From Vulcanimicrobium winogradskyi (GTDB lineage: Bacteria; Vulcanimicrobiota; Vulcanimicrobiia; Vulcanimicrobiales; Vulcanimicrobiaceae), in assembly GCA_003134965.1 (NCBI GenBank), contig PLDA01000002.1, positions 1,302,001 through 1,366,000 of the forward strand: a DNA stretch of 64,000 nucleotides, written 5' to 3'. The notes beneath the pieces were generated by a model, which worked only from the letters and a program-made list of their open reading frames with translations, was not told where the DNA came from and did no database searches. The translations under genes were made by a program, and so were the position numbers. Shown one piece after another: positions 32,866 to 40,627 of the stretch; position 1 is the stretch's first letter, and each line of letters opens with the position of its first letter.

Positions 32866-33937
32866 TCTCACGGCCGAGCTCGACCGCCAGCTCTCCGTGT
32901 GCAACGCCTGCCGCTACTGCGAGGGGTTCTGTGCTGTCTTCGGAGCGGCGCAGCTCCGCACCGCGATCGGATCGGGCGACGTCGCATACCTGGCCAACCT
33001 CTGCCACGATTGCCGCATGTGCTTCGACGCGTGCATGTTCACGCCGCCGCACGAGTTCGCGCTGAACATCCCCGCGGTGATGACGCAAGCGCGCGTCGAG
33101 ACCTACGTCGAGTACGGCCGGCCCGCCGTGTTGGCCGCGATGTTCCGCCGGCCCGGACGCGCCGCCAAGCTCGCCGTCGCGGCGGCCGTCGTGCTCATCG
33201 CGCTGGCCGTCGCGCTCTTCGCCGGGCCCGAGGCAATCCGGCCGCAGCTCGGGCCCGGAGCGTTCTATCGCGTCATCCCGTTCGCCGCAATGCTCGCCGT
33301 GGCGCTCGGGCTCGCACTCTACGGTGTCATTTCGATCGCGCTGAGCGCGCGCAGTTTCGCGCACGACATCGGCGGCGGCGTCCCGTTCGTAACGGCGGCG
33401 ACGCTGCGCACCGCGCTGCACGAGGCGATCTCGCTCGTCTATCTCAAAGGCGGCGGCTCCGGTTGCTACGACGAACACCGCGAATCGGGCCGGCGCCGGT
33501 TCTTCCACATGCTGGTATTCTGGGGATTCCTGGCGGACTTCGCGGCGACGATCAGCGCGGCCGTCCTCCAAGACTTCCTTCACGATCTTCCGCCGTATCC
33601 GCTCTGGAGCGTCCCCGTCGCGCTCGGCACGGGCGGAGGCCTAGCGATCGTCGCCGGCGCGGCGGGTCTGATCGCCGTCAAGAAGCGGAGCGACCCGCGG
33701 CCCATGTCGCCCCGGATGATCGCGCTGGACTATGCGTTCCTCGGCCTGCTCGAACTCGCCGCGATCACCGGGCTGGCGCTGCTGGCGTTTCGCTCGACCG
33801 GCGCCATGGGATCACTCTTGGTGCTGCACTTGGGCGCGGTGGCCGGGCTCTTCATCACCGCGCCGTACGGCAAGTTCGTCCACTTCGTCTATCGTTTCAT
33901 CGCCCTGGTCAAGCACGCGCACGAGCAAAAGAACTAA
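32852..33937 (+). CDS. tcuB: TcuB-like membrane iron-sulfur protein
   Basis: The 361-aa protein starts at ATG 32852, overlapping the flavoprotein gene by 14 bp. Residues ~16-70 hold two ferredoxin-like cysteine groups (CNACRYCEGFC and CHDCRMCFDAC, the latter followed by FTPPHEFALNIPA, a TcuB hallmark). Residues ~95-361 hold six membrane spans with His residues placed to bind heme. TcuB re-oxidises the FADH2 of TcuA and delivers electrons to the quinone pool. The 3' end overlaps by four bases the end of the convergent TRAP permease gene. Confidence 0.85.
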   Translation: MLELDLTAELDRQLSVCNACRYCEGFCAVFGAAQLRTAIGSGDVAYLANLCHDCRMCFDACMFTPPHEFALNIPAVMTQARVETYVEYGRPAVLAAMFRRPGRAAKLAVAAAVVLIALAVALFAGPEAIRPQLGPGAFYRVIPFAAMLAVALGLALYGVISIALSARSFAHDIGGGVPFVTAATLRTALHEAISLVYLKGGGSGCYDEHRESGRRRFFHMLVFWGFLADFAATISAAVLQDFLHDLPPYPLWSVPVALGTGGGLAIVAGAAGLIAVKKRSDPRPMSPRMIALDYAFLGLLELAAITGLALLAFRSTGAMGSLLVLHLGAVAGLFITAPYGKFVHFVYRFIALVKHAHEQKN

Positions 33938-35286
33938 CCCGGCGGACAGACCAGCACGTGCGTCACGGCGTTGGTGAAGCAGCCGAGCGACTGGGGGAAC
34001 ATCTGGCGCGGCAGCCACAGCGTCAGATCGGGGAACACGATGATCAGCGCGATCACCGTGAAGAAGATCACATAGAGCGGCAGGCACGCGACCAGTGCGC
34101 GCGACCACGCGACCTTCGCCAACGCCGAAGCGAGCAAGAGCTGCAGCCCGTACGGCGGGGTGATGTTGCCGAACGCAAGCGTCACGATGATCACCACGCC
34201 CATGTGGACCGGCTGAATGTGTCCGAGTTTGACGAGCCCGAGGATCAGCGGCATGAAGATGATGATCGCCGGGATACCTTCGAGAAAGTCTCCGACGATC
34301 ACCAGGATGAGCACGATCAGGAACATGATCGCGACGCCGTTGTGCCCGGCGACCTGCTCGATCCAGCCGGCGACGACGTCGGGGCCGCGCAGGTAGGCGA
34401 GCACCCAGCCGAACGCCGACGCCGACGCGACCGCCATGAGCGGCAGCGCGTACAGCGCGCCGGCGTGCATGAAGCTCTGCGGCAGGCGCCGCAGATGTCC
34501 GCGGCTGTACAGCGGCATTAGGATGACGATCACGTAGAGGATCGCCACCATGCCCGCTTCGACCGGCGTGAACTGTCCGGTGAGAATTCCGCCGACGATG
34601 ATGAACGGGATCAGCAGCGGCAGCGCCGCGCTCTTGAACGTCCGGGCCAGGTCGACGAACGTTGCCCGCCCCTTGCGGATGCCGACCGGCCCGAAGTAGT
34701 AGCTGTAGACCATCAGCCCGATCGCGACCAGAACGCCGGGCGTCGCGCCGGCCAGAAACAATCCCGCGATCGAGACGTTCCCGACCGAACCGTAGACCAC
34801 GGCGAGGATGCTGGGCGGCACCATGTTCGCGATCGTCGACGCCGACGCGATGAGCGCGGCGGTAAAGGCGGGATCGTACCCCTCACGCTTCATCTCGGGC
34901 ATGAGCACGGTGCTGATCGCGACGACGTCGGCCGTCGACGAGCCCGAGATCCCGGCGAAGAAGAGGCTGAACACGCTGACCACTTGCGCCAGGCCGCTGC
35001 GCAGATGGCCGACCAGCGCCTGCGCGAAATGAACGATGCGCACGGTGATGTCCGCCGAAACCATCAACTCGCCGACCAGCAAGAAGAACGGCACGGCGAG
35101 CAGCGTGAGCGTGTTCACGCCGTTGAAGAGCTGGCCGACGATCGAGGCCAGTGAAAGATGCGTGAACAGCACGACGACGACGAAGACGCTGGCCATCAGC
35201 GCGAACGTGACGGGGACGCCCAGATAGCCCAGCGCCACCGCGATCGCCGCCATGACGAGGATCGCGATGCCGGAGTTGGCCGTCAC
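33934..35286 (-). CDS. TRAP transporter large permease (DctM-like)
   Basis: The 450-aa inner-membrane protein has about 12 spans and the DctM signatures LLAVPFFLLVGELMVSADITVRIV, SLFFAGISGSSTADVVAI, and the repeat NITPPYGLQLLLASALA. It is the ion-coupled translocation subunit. Translation starts at GTG 35286, which overlaps the stop of the small permease gene. The large family imports C4-dicarboxylates and other organic acids, so it probably brings in the substrate of the convergent tcuAB/aldolase genes. Confidence 0.92.
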   Translation of the reverse strand: MTANSGIAILVMAAIAVALGYLGVPVTFALMASVFVVVVLFTHLSLASIVGQLFNGVNTLTLLAVPFFLLVGELMVSADITVRIVHFAQALVGHLRSGLAQVVSVFSLFFAGISGSSTADVVAISTVLMPEMKREGYDPAFTAALIASASTIANMVPPSILAVVYGSVGNVSIAGLFLAGATPGVLVAIGLMVYSYYFGPVGIRKGRATFVDLARTFKSAALPLLIPFIIVGGILTGQFTPVEAGMVAILYVIVILMPLYSRGHLRRLPQSFMHAGALYALPLMAVASASAFGWVLAYLRGPDVVAGWIEQVAGHNGVAIMFLIVLILVIVGDFLEGIPAIIIFMPLILGLVKLGHIQPVHMGVVIIVTLAFGNITPPYGLQLLLASALAKVAWSRALVACLPLYVIFFTVIALIIVFPDLTLWLPRQMFPQSLGCFTNAVTHVLVCPPG

Positions 35287-35855
35287 GGCCGGGGCTGGTC
35301 CATCGCCGTGCTCGCTGCGATCGCCCGCTCGACGTCGGTGAGCTCGACGGTGTCGAAGCCGTTGCGCAGACCGCAGAGCAGTCCTTCGACGACGAAGAGT
35401 CCGATCAAGAGGCCCGACACGGGGAGTGCCGCATAGAGCACGGCGATCGGCGTCTCCGACGGCGTCATGTAGCTGCCGAACCCGTGCAGGAAGTTGACGT
35501 AGCCGAACACGGTCAGCACGCCGGCGACGGCGAGCATGACGGCGCGCTTGACGAGTTCCGCGACCAGCCGCGGAGTGCCGGTCCATTTGTCGCTGATCGC
35601 GCCGATGCGGAAGTTGGTGTCGCGGCGAACCGCGACCGCGCCGCCCAGGAAAATGCCCCAGATGAAGAACCCGCTCGAGAACTCTTGCGCCGACGCCAGC
35701 GGATGGTGGAGAAAGCGAAAGAGCACGTCGGCGAACTCGGAGAGCGTGAAACCGAACAAGCAGAGCCCGCAGACCGCCATGAGCACGTGCTCGAGCCGGT
35801 CGAGGGCGCGCCATTTGAGATGGCGCTGCGTCTCGAAGACGATCGCGTCGGGCAC
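35283..35855 (-). CDS. TRAP transporter small permease (DctQ-like)
   Basis: The 190-aa protein has the four spans of DctQ subunits, with an N-terminal basic/Trp-rich region, the segment FSSGFFIWGIFLGGAVAVRRDTNFRIGA typical of the family, and a C-terminal tail extended by ~30 polar residues. It pairs with DctM to form the permease. It lies 4 bp after the binding-protein gene and overlaps the DctM start. Confidence 0.9.
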   Translation of the reverse strand: MPDAIVFETQRHLKWRALDRLEHVLMAVCGLCLFGFTLSEFADVLFRFLHHPLASAQEFSSGFFIWGIFLGGAVAVRRDTNFRIGAISDKWTGTPRLVAELVKRAVMLAVAGVLTVFGYVNFLHGFGSYMTPSETPIAVLYAALPVSGLLIGLFVVEGLLCGLRNGFDTVELTDVERAIAASTAMDQPRP

Positions 35856-35859
35856 GCGA

Positions 35860-36882
35860 TCAGCCCAAGGCGCGAATCTGCTTGAGAATCTGCTCGGCGA
35901 ACGGTCCGAGCGCCGTGGCTTCTTTGTCGATGATGGGGTGGGCCATGTTCGACAGGCTCTTCTTGTCGACGTTGACGTTGACCGTGACGCTGAGCTTGCG
36001 GAGTTTGTCGAGGCTATCGCGATCGATCTCGAGCGACTTCGGCACCTCGTAGTGCTGCGCGAACGCGAATGCCTGCTCGACCCAGCGCTGCTGGTTCTTG
36101 TCGAAACTGTTCCAGGTCTTCTCGCTCACCAAGATGACGTTGTTGTTGGCCTCGTGCTGCGTCAGCGAAAGCACGGGCGCCACTTCGTAGTGCTTGTTGG
36201 CGAGATAGGTCCCGATCCCGTTCTCCGCGACCTCGACGACCCCGGTTTGCAGCGCAGTGTAGACCTGTCCGAACGGCATGTGCGTCGGGAGCGCGCCGTA
36301 GGCGTTCATGAACGCGTCTTCCGTCTTGGTCGCCTGCACGCGGACTTTCTTGCCCTTGATGTCGTTGACGCTTGCGATCGGGAACTTCGCGTACATGTTG
36401 CGCAAGCCGGTCTGCATGATCATGCCGAGCGCGATCGCGCCCGTCGCCGTCGAACGGAACAGTTTGCGCACCGTGTCGTTGATGCCGGGATCGAGCACCG
36501 ACTTCTCGAGCAGCTTCTCGTCGGCGTAGAGATATTCCAGCGAGAAGACCGCGATCTGCGGGGCGATCGTCGACGCGTTCGCCGCGGCGTTGACGGTGAA
36601 GTCGACGTCGCCCGAGCGCACCTTCTGCGCGGCCTCGGGCTCGCTGCCGAGCTGTCCGCTCGGGTATCCTTGAACTTTGAGCGCGCCTTTGCTGAGTTCG
36701 CCCAGCTTATCAGCGAATTTGTCGGCGAAGATCCCGTAGGCCGTCTCGCGCGGCTGATCGTAGGCAAAGCTGAGCGTGCGCGGCTCGGCGCCGAGCGCGA
36801 TGGCAGGGAAGGCGAGGCCCGCGGCCGCCGCGGCCGAGGCACCGACGAAGCTGCGTCGCGTGAGCGAAAGACGATCGGTCAT
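35860..36882 (-). CDS. TRAP transporter substrate-binding protein (DctP-like)
   Basis: The 340-aa protein starts at ATG 36882, preceded by AGGAG. It has a Tat-type signal (LTRRSFVGASAAAAAGLAFPA), and the mature part is a DctP fold: RTLSFAYDQPRETAYGIFADKFADKL, the conserved Arg region KGKKVRVQATKTEDAFMNAYGA that binds the substrate carboxylate, and GVVEVAENGIGTYLANKHYEV. It delivers an organic acid to DctQM. First of three TRAP genes, it follows the aldehyde dehydrogenase gene by 8 bp. Confidence 0.92.
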   Translation of the reverse strand: MTDRLSLTRRSFVGASAAAAAGLAFPAIALGAEPRTLSFAYDQPRETAYGIFADKFADKLGELSKGALKVQGYPSGQLGSEPEAAQKVRSGDVDFTVNAAANASTIAPQIAVFSLEYLYADEKLLEKSVLDPGINDTVRKLFRSTATGAIALGMIMQTGLRNMYAKFPIASVNDIKGKKVRVQATKTEDAFMNAYGALPTHMPFGQVYTALQTGVVEVAENGIGTYLANKHYEVAPVLSLTQHEANNNVILVSEKTWNSFDKNQQRWVEQAFAFAQHYEVPKSLEIDRDSLDKLRKLSVTVNVNVDKKSLSNMAHPIIDKEATALGPFAEQILKQIRALG

Positions 36883-36890
36883 GATTGCTC

Positions 36891-38363
36891 CTATTTGTCC
36901 ACGCCGCCGAAGCACATGTACTTGATCTCGACCCACTCGTCGATCCCGTACCGCGAGCCTTCGCGGCCGATCCCGGACTCTTTGATGCCACCGAACGGGA
37001 TCGACTCGTTGGCGATCATCGGTGTGTTGATCCCGACCATTCCGCTCTCGATCGCCTCGGCGACGCGCCACGTCCGGCCGACGTCGCGGCTGTAGAAGTA
37101 CGCCGCGAGGCCGAACGGCGTGTCGTTGGCCATCGCGATCACGTCGGCTTCAGTCTTGAACGACGCGATCGCCGCAACCGGTCCGAACGTCTCCTCATTG
37201 CTCAGCCGCATCGCCGCGGTGACGCCGGTGAGGATCGTCGGCTCGTAGAACGTGCCGCCCAGCTCGTGCTGCTTCCCACCGTGCACGACCGTCGCTCCGC
37301 GCGCGCAGGCGTCCTCGACGTGTTCGGCGACCTTGGCGAAGCCTTGCTCCTCGATCAGCGGCCCCAGCGTCACGCCCTCGTCGAAGCCACGGCCCGGGCG
37401 CAGCTTGCGCACGCGCTCGGCGAGCTTCTCGACGAACGCGTCGTGCACGCCCTCCTGCACGAACAGCCGGTTCGGGCTGACGCAGACCTGGCCCGCGTTG
37501 CGAAACTTCGCGCTCATCGCGCCGGAGACCGCGGCGTCGAGGTCGGCGTCGTCGAAAACGATGAACGGCGCGTTGCCGCCCAGCTCGAGCGAGACTTTCT
37601 TCACCGTCTGCGCGCACTGCGCCATCAGCAGCTTCCCGACCGCGGTCGAACCGGTGAAGCCCAGTTTCCGCACGATCGGGTTGGACGTCATCTCGCCGCC
37701 GATGATCGGCGCGTCCTCGGCGTCACCGGTCAGGACGTTGAACACGCCCGCCGGCATCCCGGCCTGTTCCGCGAGCGCCGCGACCGCGAGCGCGGAGAGC
37801 GGCGTCTGCTCGGCGGGCTTGAGGACGAACGTGCAGCCCGCCGCGATCGCCGGCGACGCCTTGCGCACGATCATCGCGTGGGGGAAGTTCCACGGCGTGA
37901 TTCCGACGCACACGCCGATCGGCTGCTTCACGACGACCATGCGCCGGTCGTTCGCGAGCGTCGGGATCGTGTCGCCGTAGACGCGCTTCGCTTCCTCGGC
38001 GTTCCACTCCACGTACGCTGCGCCCATCGCGATCTCGCCACGCGACTCGGCGAGCGGCTTCCCTTGTTCGAGCGTCATGATGTGCGCCAGCTCGTCGGTG
38101 TGCTCGACGATCAGCTCGAACCAGCGCCGCAGGATCTTCGAGCGTTCCTTGGCGGTCGTCGCGCGCCAGCCGGGCAGCGCGGCGTTCGCCGCCTCGATCG
38201 CGCGCCGCGTCTCGGCCGTCCCGAGCCGCGCCACGTCCGCGATCCGTTCCCCGTTCGAAGGGTCGTAGACCGGGAAGGTCGCGCCGGAGTCGGCCCCGAT
38301 CCAGCGTCCGCCCACATACGCGAGCGTCTTCATCAGCGTCGAGCGTTCCAGCACCGAGGTCAT
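36891..38363 (-). CDS. gabD: NAD(P)-dependent succinate-semialdehyde dehydrogenase-like
   Basis: The 490-aa enzyme is a full-length aldehyde dehydrogenase. Its catalytic Cys lies in GQVCVSPNR and the general-base Glu in SLELGGNAPF; the cofactor loop GFTGSTAVGK and the phrase VGINTPMIANESIPFGGIKESGIGREGS are typical of GabD-like enzymes. It could oxidise succinate semialdehyde or the aldehyde produced by the aldolase encoded on the other strand. It is the first gene of the minus-strand TRAP operon. Confidence 0.9.
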   Translation of the reverse strand: MTSVLERSTLMKTLAYVGGRWIGADSGATFPVYDPSNGERIADVARLGTAETRRAIEAANAALPGWRATTAKERSKILRRWFELIVEHTDELAHIMTLEQGKPLAESRGEIAMGAAYVEWNAEEAKRVYGDTIPTLANDRRMVVVKQPIGVCVGITPWNFPHAMIVRKASPAIAAGCTFVLKPAEQTPLSALAVAALAEQAGMPAGVFNVLTGDAEDAPIIGGEMTSNPIVRKLGFTGSTAVGKLLMAQCAQTVKKVSLELGGNAPFIVFDDADLDAAVSGAMSAKFRNAGQVCVSPNRLFVQEGVHDAFVEKLAERVRKLRPGRGFDEGVTLGPLIEEQGFAKVAEHVEDACARGATVVHGGKQHELGGTFYEPTILTGVTAAMRLSNEETFGPVAAIASFKTEADVIAMANDTPFGLAAYFYSRDVGRTWRVAEAIESGMVGINTPMIANESIPFGGIKESGIGREGSRYGIDEWVEIKYMCFGGVDK

Positions 38364-38439
38364 GGCGGCGGCTTCCTTTCAGGGCGTCAGGCGGACCTGA
38401 ACGCTTCGCGCTCCGCTCCCGGACGCCTCGGAGAAGGTT

Positions 38440-38457
38440 GGGCGGCTAACGCCGCCC
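38440..38457. other. perfect 7-bp hairpin
   Basis: GGGCGGC-TAAC-GCCGCCC, followed on the plus strand by TTCCGTTT. It looks like a weak plus-strand terminator but no plus-strand gene ends upstream; on the minus strand it lies about 180 bp after the papain-like protease gene and lacks a U-run. Confidence 0.4.
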
Positions 38458-38528
38458 TTCCGTTTCATGCCGGCGCGGCACGAACTCCAATGTCACCCGA
38501 GCTCATGTCGACGCGCCACCAACCCAAA

Positions 38529-38553
38529 TGTCACCCTGAGCCTGTCGAAGGGC
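38529..38553. repeat. short dispersed intergenic repeat
   Basis: The core CCCTGAGCCTGTCGAAGGG preceded by TGTCA is a sequence I recognise as recurring between genes in many GC-rich genomes. A partial second occurrence of its left end (AATGTCACCC) lies near 38490. The rest of 38364-38632 shows no gene. Confidence 0.5.
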
Positions 38554-38632
38554 GAACGATCGCGCCAAACGCCGGATCTCAACGTTCATTCCACCGTGTC
38601 ACGCGTCGGGGCTTGAGCGGACGCCTCGGCGC

Positions 38633-39109
38633 CTACGTCCGCGCGTGGACCCGCCACGCGGCAGTGAGCGAGCCCTGTCCGTAGCCGGATGAGAGATCGC
38701 TCCACGACGCCGGAAACGCTCCGTAGCGCGGGTCGACGACGGCGTAACTGTCGCTCGTCACGCCGGTGAGCAAGGCGTAGTGGAACGTGCTCGAGAGGTC
38801 GAGCAGCAGCTGCACGAGCGGACCGGCTTGCAGCGCCTGACGCAGGATCGGCTCCGTCACGTTTCCCGCGGATGCCAATGGGACGGCGACCATCTTGAAG
38901 GCGCTGTAGAGCTGTGGGATGAGGCGTGCGTCAAGGGGCTTGTTGCACGCCTCGCTAGCGCCGTTCACGCAGCAGCCGGCAGCATTCAGGAACTGTCCCA
39001 CGATTTCGCACTGCTCCGGCGGCGCGGAGCCGGCGCCTCGCGCGACCATGCGCGCGCAGGTCGCCCAGCACCAATTCGTCTGCAGCTGCGTTTCGGGGAC
39101 GATCGTCAC
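38633..39109 (-). CDS. papain-like cysteine protease (C39/C70-like)
   Basis: The 158-aa protein starts at a GTG 6 bp after the hydrolase stop. The N-terminus QLQTNWCWATCARMV has the oxyanion Gln and nucleophile Cys14 spacing of short papain-fold proteases; His110 (TFHYALLTGV) and Asp126 (VVDPRYG) complete the triad. Two cysteine pairs (CC at 46-47 and C34/C55) may form disulfides. It lacks its own signal peptide, which is odd beside the likely exported hydrolase; translational coupling with that gene or a role as a cytosolic peptidase are both possible. Confidence 0.65.
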   Translation of the reverse strand: MTIVPETQLQTNWCWATCARMVARGAGSAPPEQCEIVGQFLNAAGCCVNGASEACNKPLDARLIPQLYSAFKMVAVPLASAGNVTEPILRQALQAGPLVQLLLDLSSTFHYALLTGVTSDSYAVVDPRYGAFPASWSDLSSGYGQGSLTAAWRVHART

Positions 39110-39115
39110 GGGTGC

Positions 39116-40558
39116 TCAGTCGCGGGGTTCGGCGGCGCAGCCGCTGTCGCCGGTCGTCGCTGAACCGAACCGGAAGCGATTGGATCCTTGCGCTACGATA
39201 TTTGGGCGTAACGCCGTATCCGACATCACGCCGCTTTTCATCATTTGCGTGATATCAGCGACGATCGTCGTACTCGCCGACCAGTAGCCGTGGCCGAGGA
39301 TATCGCAACGAAAGAACGACGAATCGACGGCATTCACATTAGAGGGTAGCAGGAAAGCATCGTTGCACCCGGTGAGTCCGGCGCGGCAGTGTCCGTGCAG
39401 CAGCCGTGAAAGCTGCAGCGCCTCGTCGTGGGCGCTCGAATAGACCGTGACGCCGCGCGCAACCGACGACATCGCCGGAACGCCTTCCCAAAACGTCGTA
39501 GCATCGATGTCGGGCGCTGCGAAGACGACCTGCCCGATGCGGCCACTCAACGCCGGTTTCGCGTTGCCCAGATACTGCAGCCCGGCGAGGACGACCCGGC
39601 TCCCCATGCTATGCGCGATGATGTGGACGGTCTTCGGTGCGTCCGGAGCACTGAGCAGGCCGACGAGGAAGTCGCGGAAATGTTCGGCGTCCCACTGGTT
39701 GTTCGACTCGTCATCGATGTAGCGGGCGGTTGCGTGTTTCGAAGGCCAGCTGTATACGATCGGCACGGCGTCGGGGGCGAGAGATGCAACGACACCGGCA
39801 GTGAGCCGCGCCGGACCACCGAAGTCGTTGTTGAACCCGTGCACGAAGACGATCGCGGTGTCGGCGGTCGGATACGCGGTCCGCATTGCGGCGACAAAGC
39901 CGTTGAGGTCGGCGAGCGCCGCCGGCGCGGCGAGGATCGGTCCGGTCGCCGATACGAATGCGAAGTGCATGCACGCAGCTGAAACCTGACAGGCAGCGAT
40001 CGGGCGGTCGTTCGTGAACGCGTTGTCGACGCTGGTGCCAGCTGCGTTTACCGTGCGGTCGGTAACGAGGAACGTCGTCCTGGGCGGCGGCGGCGCCGCG
40101 CCGCCCAGCCGAACGATGTCGCCCAACTCGATGTTGCGCTGCTGCGTGCGACCTGGCTGCAGCGACACCGTGCCCGCCGCGCGCGTGTTCGCGCGATACT
40201 GTGCCTCCAACGAATAGACGCCGGCCGAGATCGTCGGTGGTACGCCCGAGCCCGGCGCCGCATCCGCGAAGCGGTAGCTGCCGTCGGAACCGGTCAGCGT
40301 GTTCGCCACGACGTTTCCGCCACGCACGAGCCGCACGTTCGCGTGCGTTACCGGCTTGCCGCGGGCCGTGACGCGCCCCGTTACGAGCACGGTTTCGCGG
40401 ATCGGCGGCGCGAGCGGGTTCACGTCTTGCACCACCTGCGGCGTCGCCGTGGGCTTCGGTCCCGGTCGAGCCGGTGTCGCTCCCATGAGCGCCAGACCGA
40501 GCACGATCGAGCCGGCGATCGTAACCGTCGCGTTCGTGCCGCGTTTGCCAAGCGTCAT
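39116..40558 (-). CDS. DUF900-type alpha/beta hydrolase with N-terminal Ig-like domain
   Basis: The 480-aa protein (ATG 40558, GGGGG upstream) has a signal peptide (residues ~8-30), a Pro-rich linker, a carboxypeptidase-regulatory-like domain (VTGRVTARGKPVTHANVRLVR...GSDGSYRFADAAPG) and from residue ~175 a DUF900 alpha/beta hydrolase: IVFVHGFNNDF oxyanion region, PIVYSWPSK, and nucleophile Ser in IIAHSMGSRVVLAG, with the His near ILGHGYW or DEALQLS. It is probably an exported esterase or lipase-like enzyme of unknown substrate. The papain-like protease gene follows at once. Confidence 0.8.
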   Translation of the reverse strand: MTLGKRGTNATVTIAGSIVLGLALMGATPARPGPKPTATPQVVQDVNPLAPPIRETVLVTGRVTARGKPVTHANVRLVRGGNVVANTLTGSDGSYRFADAAPGSGVPPTISAGVYSLEAQYRANTRAAGTVSLQPGRTQQRNIELGDIVRLGGAAPPPPRTTFLVTDRTVNAAGTSVDNAFTNDRPIAACQVSAACMHFAFVSATGPILAAPAALADLNGFVAAMRTAYPTADTAIVFVHGFNNDFGGPARLTAGVVASLAPDAVPIVYSWPSKHATARYIDDESNNQWDAEHFRDFLVGLLSAPDAPKTVHIIAHSMGSRVVLAGLQYLGNAKPALSGRIGQVVFAAPDIDATTFWEGVPAMSSVARGVTVYSSAHDEALQLSRLLHGHCRAGLTGCNDAFLLPSNVNAVDSSFFRCDILGHGYWSASTTIVADITQMMKSGVMSDTALRPNIVAQGSNRFRFGSATTGDSGCAAEPRD

Positions 40559-40627
40559 ATGCACCCCCTGTGTCAGAGGATCGTAGCGAGCGGAGCAACG
40601 TTCCTCCTGCCTCCGTGCCGCCCGCGG

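Noticed and set aside
38440..38457. Hairpin as the terminator of a gene
   Set aside because: No gene ends just upstream on the strand with the T-rich tail.
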